From Gaiella sp. (lineage in GTDB: Bacteria > Actinomycetota > Thermoleophilia > Gaiellales > Gaiellaceae): 64,000 nt of DNA. Positions 61,044-64,000 of the stretch are shown here, in pieces; position 1 is the stretch's first letter, and each line of letters begins with the position of its first letter. The stretch lies in contig JAOSJZ010000001.1 of NCBI GenBank assembly GCA_027493885.1, positions 434,001-498,000 on the forward strand, written 5' to 3'. Below the pieces are notes generated by a model that worked only from the letters and a program-made list of their open reading frames with translations, was not told the DNA's origin and searched no databases. The translations under genes and the position numbers were made by a program.

Positions 61044-62024
61044 ATGTTCGGATTTCGACGCGCGATCCCTCCCGCTGGCGTTGCGGCGGAGAAATGCCTC
61101 AAGCGGGGGACGCGGACCGCCGATACGTCTCTCGTGGAGCATGCGGCAGAACCACTGTTCGACGCTGCGCACGAAGCGCACGACGAGATCGAGACAGGCG
61201 AGCCCGTCCAGGACCCGCTCAAGCTGTACGTCCGGGCGATCGGTGACGGACGGCTGCTCACACCCGCCGAGGAGCGCGAGCTCGCGCGCCGCAAGGACGA
61301 GGGGGACGAGGTCGCGCGCCGCCGGCTGGTCGAGTCGAACCTCCGTCTCGTGATGTCGATCACGCGCAACTACACGCGCGCGGACGTGCCGCTGCTCGAC
61401 CTCATCCAGGAGGGCAACCTGGGGCTCATGCGAGCCGCCGACAAGTTCGACTGGACGATGGGATTCAAGCTTTCCACGTACGCGACGTGGTGGATCCGGC
61501 AGGCCGTCCAACGCGCGCTCGCCGAGCAGAGCCGCACGATCCGCCTCCCCGTCCACATCGCCGATCAGGTGCGCCGCGTGCAGCGTGCGCGGCGAGCGCT
61601 CGGACAGCAGCTGAGCCGCGACCCGACGTTCGACGAGATCGCGGCCGAGGTCGACCTCACGCCGCTGCGGGTATCGGAGCTTCTCGACCTCGTCCAGGAT
61701 CACGTCAGCCTGGAGACGCCCGTCGGCGACGGCGAAAGCGTCATGAGCGACCTCATCGAAGACCCGAACGCCGCCGGCCCCGAGGCCGAGACCGCGCTCC
61801 GGCTCCGCTCGACGGAGCTGGCTCGGGCGCTCGCGCAGCTCAAGCCGCGGCTGCAGAAGGTCCTCGTGCTGCGCTACGGCCTCGACGGGTCGGGTGGCAG
61901 GACGCTCGAGCAGGTCGGCGCAGAGCTCGGCATCACGCGGGAGCGGGTGCGGCAGCTCGAGACGCGGGCTCTCCGCGAGTTGCGCCACGCCGCCCCGGGC
62001 CTCGAGCTCTATCTGCGCGCCTAG
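61044..62024 (+). CDS. RNA polymerase sigma-70 factor (group 1/2)
   Basis: 326 residues. Region 1.2 [20 protein letters not shown], region 2 [39 protein letters not shown] and [20 protein letters not shown], region 3, and region 4 [20 protein letters not shown]. The -10-recognising helix is intact. It lacks region 1.1, so it is more likely an alternative group 2 sigma (HrdB-like paralogue) than the primary one. The start could be the GTG at 61035 rather than this ATG. Its 3' end is 20 bp from the second sigma gene. Confidence 0.88.
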   Translation: MFGFRRAIPPAGVAAEKCLKRGTRTADTSLVEHAAEPLFDAAHEAHDEIETGEPVQDPLKLYVRAIGDGRLLTPAEERELARRKDEGDEVARRRLVESNLRLVMSITRNYTRADVPLLDLIQEGNLGLMRAADKFDWTMGFKLSTYATWWIRQAVQRALAEQSRTIRLPVHIADQVRRVQRARRALGQQLSRDPTFDEIAAEVDLTPLRVSELLDLVQDHVSLETPVGDGESVMSDLIEDPNAAGPEAETALRLRSTELARALAQLKPRLQKVLVLRYGLDGSGGRTLEQVGAELGITRERVRQLETRALRELRHAAPGLELYLRA

Positions 62025-62044
62025 TCTTCTCGGGGGAGCCGCGC

Positions 62045-63094
62045 TCAGCCCTGAACGGCCTGCATCTCCCGCAGGAGCGACAGGCGCTGCAGCGAGTCGA
62101 GCTCGATCTGCCGGACGCGCTCCCGCGTGAGCCCCAGGCTGCGGCCTATCTCCTCGAGGGTGCGTGGCTCCTCGCCGTCGATCCCGTAGCGCATCATCAC
62201 GACCTCCCGCTCGCGCGGGGGCAGCGAGCGGAGCGCCTCGCGCAGGGCCTGCCGGCGGAGCTCGACGTCGACGGCGTCCTCGGGGAGGGGGCCGTCGCCG
62301 GCGACGAAGTCGCCGAGCACGGCATCCTCGTCGTCGCCGACCGGCGCGTCGAGGCTGGTCGACGCCCGTGCCGCGGCGCGCACCTCGAGTACCTGTTGCG
62401 CGCTGAGGGACGCCTCGTCGGCCACCTCCTCCACGGTCGGCTCGCGCCCCAGCTGCGTCCAGAGCGTCCGCTCTGCACGGCCGATCTTCTGCAGCCGCTC
62501 GACGATGTGGACGGGCATGCGGATCGTGCGCGCCTTGTCGGCGAGGGCGCGCGCAACCGCCTGGCGGATCCACCACGTCGCGTACGTCGAGAACTTGAAT
62601 CCACGCCGCCAGTCGAACTTCTCGACCGCCCTGATCAGACCCAGCGTGCCCTCCTGGATGAGGTCGAGGAACGGCAACCCCTGGTTGCGGTAGTTCTTCG
62701 CGATCGAGACGACGAGCCGGAGATTGGCCTGGATCATCTCCGCCTTCGCGCGCTCGTCGCCGCGTTCGATCCGTTTCGCGAGCGCGACCTCCTGGGCTGC
62801 GCTCAGGAGCGGGTGACGACTCGCTTCGCGGAGGAAGAGCTGCAGCGCGTCGGTCGTCGACTCGAGCGGTGCGGGCGGAGGAGGAGCCCGCTCCATGGGC
62901 GGCGCGTCGACGATCTCGATCCCGCGCTTGTCGAGCTCGCGGACGAGCGCCTCCTGCTCGAGCACCGAGAGCTCGTGGGTCTCGGCAAGCTCGTGGACGA
63001 CGGGTGCACGGATCGACCCCGCCTGCTCCCAGGCGTCGAGCAGCGTCCGCAGCTCAGCCTGCGCGAGCAGGCTCTCGATGTCAACAGTTGTCAC
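62045..63094 (-). CDS. rpoD: Primary-type RNA polymerase sigma factor
   Basis: 349 residues. Unlike the adjacent gene it has a region 1.1-like N-terminus (about residues 30-65: [20 protein letters not shown], then [12 protein letters not shown]) followed by regions 1.2-4: [79 protein letters not shown] and [20 protein letters not shown]. This makes it the better candidate for the housekeeping sigma. GTG at 63094 begins [12 protein letters not shown]; longer upstream codons in frame look non-coding. Confidence 0.88.
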   Translation of the reverse strand: MTTVDIESLLAQAELRTLLDAWEQAGSIRAPVVHELAETHELSVLEQEALVRELDKRGIEIVDAPPMERAPPPPAPLESTTDALQLFLREASRHPLLSAAQEVALAKRIERGDERAKAEMIQANLRLVVSIAKNYRNQGLPFLDLIQEGTLGLIRAVEKFDWRRGFKFSTYATWWIRQAVARALADKARTIRMPVHIVERLQKIGRAERTLWTQLGREPTVEEVADEASLSAQQVLEVRAAARASTSLDAPVGDDEDAVLGDFVAGDGPLPEDAVDVELRRQALREALRSLPPREREVVMMRYGIDGEEPRTLEEIGRSLGLTRERVRQIELDSLQRLSLLREMQAVQG

Positions 63095-63224
63095 GAAAAG
63101 ACGGGGGATCCGCCGTGCGTGCGCTCGTCCCCGAGGTTTCCACAGTTTTCCGGCGCCCGCAAGCCCAGTTTGTGCCTCTGGCGCCCGGAGCGGCCGTCCG
63201 TAGGGTGTTGGGAGGAAGGGGAGG

Positions 63225-63533
63225 ATGAGCGAGGGGAGCCACGTGGAACGAAGGCGCGCGCCCGCGCGCTGTGACGGGTGCGGTCGCAGCGCGGCGGAGG
63301 CCGGCATGACCGACCACGGCTGGACCGTGAGCCCGCCTTCGGCCGCGGTCCCCGGCACGTACTGCCTGAGTTGCGCGTCGGCGCTGCGGATGCTCGACTG
63401 GTTCATCCGGTGCGTCGACTGCGGCGCGATCGTCGAGAACGAGACCGAGGCGGAGCGGCAGCGCTGGCGTTACTTCGCGGACGAGCTCGGCCAGCTGCAG
63501 GCGCACTGCGGCATCTGCAGTGCCCAGCGCTGA
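63225..63533 (+). CDS. Four-CxxC zinc-ribbon-like protein
   Basis: 102 residues with four CxxC pairs: [26 protein letters not shown] and HCGICSAQR, likely two zinc sites. No enzyme motif. The ATG at 63225 follows a strong ribosome-binding run (GGAGGAAGGGGAGG). Divergent from the primary-type sigma gene with a 130-bp shared upstream region. It may bind nucleic acid or protein; function unknown and I do not recognise a named family. Confidence 0.7.
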   Translation: MSEGSHVERRRAPARCDGCGRSAAEAGMTDHGWTVSPPSAAVPGTYCLSCASALRMLDWFIRCVDCGAIVENETEAERQRWRYFADELGQLQAHCGICSAQR

Positions 63534-63554
63534 ACCGTCTCCCGCTCGACGCAC

Positions 63555-63560
63555 GATAAT
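63555..63560 (+). promoter_or_regulatory. Possible promoter reading toward uppP antisense
   Basis: GATAAT followed 7 nt later by an ATG (63568) that opens a 43-codon frame running antisense into uppP. The box is good; the frame is probably not a gene. It may drive an antisense or small RNA. Confidence 0.25.
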
Positions 63561-63629
63561 CGGGGTTATGTCAAGTCGATGCTCGGCACCCTGCTCCCGC
63601 GCGATACGTCGCTCGAGTCGAGCGCGGCT

Positions 63630-64000
63630 TCAGAAGGTCGCCGAGCGGAGACCCCCGGCGATCATCAGCACGATGATCGCGGCGATCACGAGCCGGTAGA
63701 CGACGAACAGCCCGTAGGTGTGTCGGCGGACGTACCCGAGCAGCCACTGGATCGCGAGCAGCCCGGTTCCCCAGGCCGAGAGCACGCCGACCGCGAACGG
63801 CCCTTGCCAGCCCGGGGGAAGGTCGCCGAGGACGACGTCCTGCAGCCCCTTGAGGACGACCGCACCGAGGACGGTCGGCACGAGCAGGAGGAACGAGAGA
63901 CGTGCGGCAGCGTCGCGATCGAGGCGGAACAGGCGCCCCACGCTGATCGTGATCCCCGAACGGGAGACGCCCGGAGCGAGCGCGAGGGCCTGGGCGACGC
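63630..64000 (-). CDS. uppP: Undecaprenyl-diphosphatase, C-terminal part (cut by window edge)
   Basis: About 123 codons are visible; the N-terminal half is beyond the window. The BacA/UppP signature ALAPGVSRSGITIS (with the conserved Ser-Arg-Ser) lies near the edge, followed by GRLFRLDRDAAARLSFLL, VPTVLGAVVLK and further membrane helices to the C-terminus. It dephosphorylates undecaprenyl pyrophosphate to recycle the lipid carrier for peptidoglycan, in keeping with the murT/gatD and dap genes nearby. Confidence 0.92.
   Translation of the reverse strand, partial: VAQALALAPGVSRSGITISVGRLFRLDRDAAARLSFLLLVPTVLGAVVLKGLQDVVLGDLPPGWQGPFAVGVLSAWGTGLLAIQWLLGYVRRHTYGLFVVYRLVIAAIIVLMIAGGLRSATF

Noticed and set aside
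63135..63150. DnaA-box-like TTTCCACAG before the sigma gene
   Set aside because: A single site with two mismatches to TTATCCACA; no cluster, no AT-rich unwinding region, and no dnaA or dnaN nearby.
1..64000. CRISPR array, prophage, integrase or insertion sequence
   Set aside because: No direct-repeat arrays, transposase, integrase or phage structural motifs were found on either strand.

Overview
This is a very GC-rich, gene-dense chromosomal window from an actinobacterium. The order rimP-nusA-(ylxR)-infB-DUF503-rbfA-DHH-truB-ribF-rpsO-pnp-M16 protease-dapB, an F420-type nitroreductase family protein, error-prone DnaE2, MurT/GatD, and the complete succinylase route to diaminopimelate all fit Actinomycetota. 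My best guess is a deep-branching soil lineage (Thermoleophilia/Gaiellales-like). That placement is an inference from gene content and style and was not tested by phylogeny. Almost everything is housekeeping. I see no prophage, insertion sequence, CRISPR array, rRNA or tRNA.

Layout. 1-7 kb: a cut-off cupin gene, divergent dnaE2, a GH15 glycosidase with a GNAT acetyltransferase, dtd. 7-20.7 kb: the translation/RNA operon from rimP to pnp, with a vapBC toxin-antitoxin pair lodged between DUF503 and rbfA, and a minus-strand island (methyltransferase, nitroreductase-like protein, HIT protein) before rpsO. 20.7-25.8 kb: UbiA-DprE1-DprE2 (arabinose-lipid donor synthesis), M16 protease, dapB. 25.8-32.7 kb: mscL, dapA, RNase J, ribokinase, nucleoside hydrolase, crcB/DUF190. 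32.7-41.7 kb: ftsK, two BMP-type nucleoside-binding proteins and a NupOPQ-type nucleoside ABC transporter; together with the hydrolase and kinase they make a nucleoside uptake and salvage block. 41.7-51.7 kb: rodZ-cinA-thpR-recA-recX, rny, miaB, miaA, dapF-like, NUDIX. 51.9-57.3 kb: dapE-dapC-dapD, hflX, dut, NUDIX. 57.3-64 kb: murT-gatD (lipid II amidation), a DNA-binding repeat protein, a class II amidotransferase, two sigma-70 genes placed tail to tail, a four-CxxC protein, and the 3' part of uppP.

Three things cut across the window. (1) At least a dozen genes have a TANNNT -10 box 6-9 nt before the start codon, which points to widespread leaderless transcription; this also helped choose starts and supports a few very small ORFs. 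(2) Four copies of a palindrome built on GTGTCCGACT lie at gene boundaries, and a different 27-bp perfect palindrome sits in frame inside dnaE2. (3) Eleven single-base indels, nearly all in short homopolymers, break eight otherwise conserved genes, including ftsK, dapD and dapE. I read these as consensus errors, not pseudogenes, and give those genes as full-length with the break noted.

Other points of interest are a DapF homologue lacking both catalytic cysteines, a NusA with an added Cys3His motif, an attenuator-like leader before rimP, an RNase III-type hairpin before pnp, and a ylxR remnant between nusA and infB.
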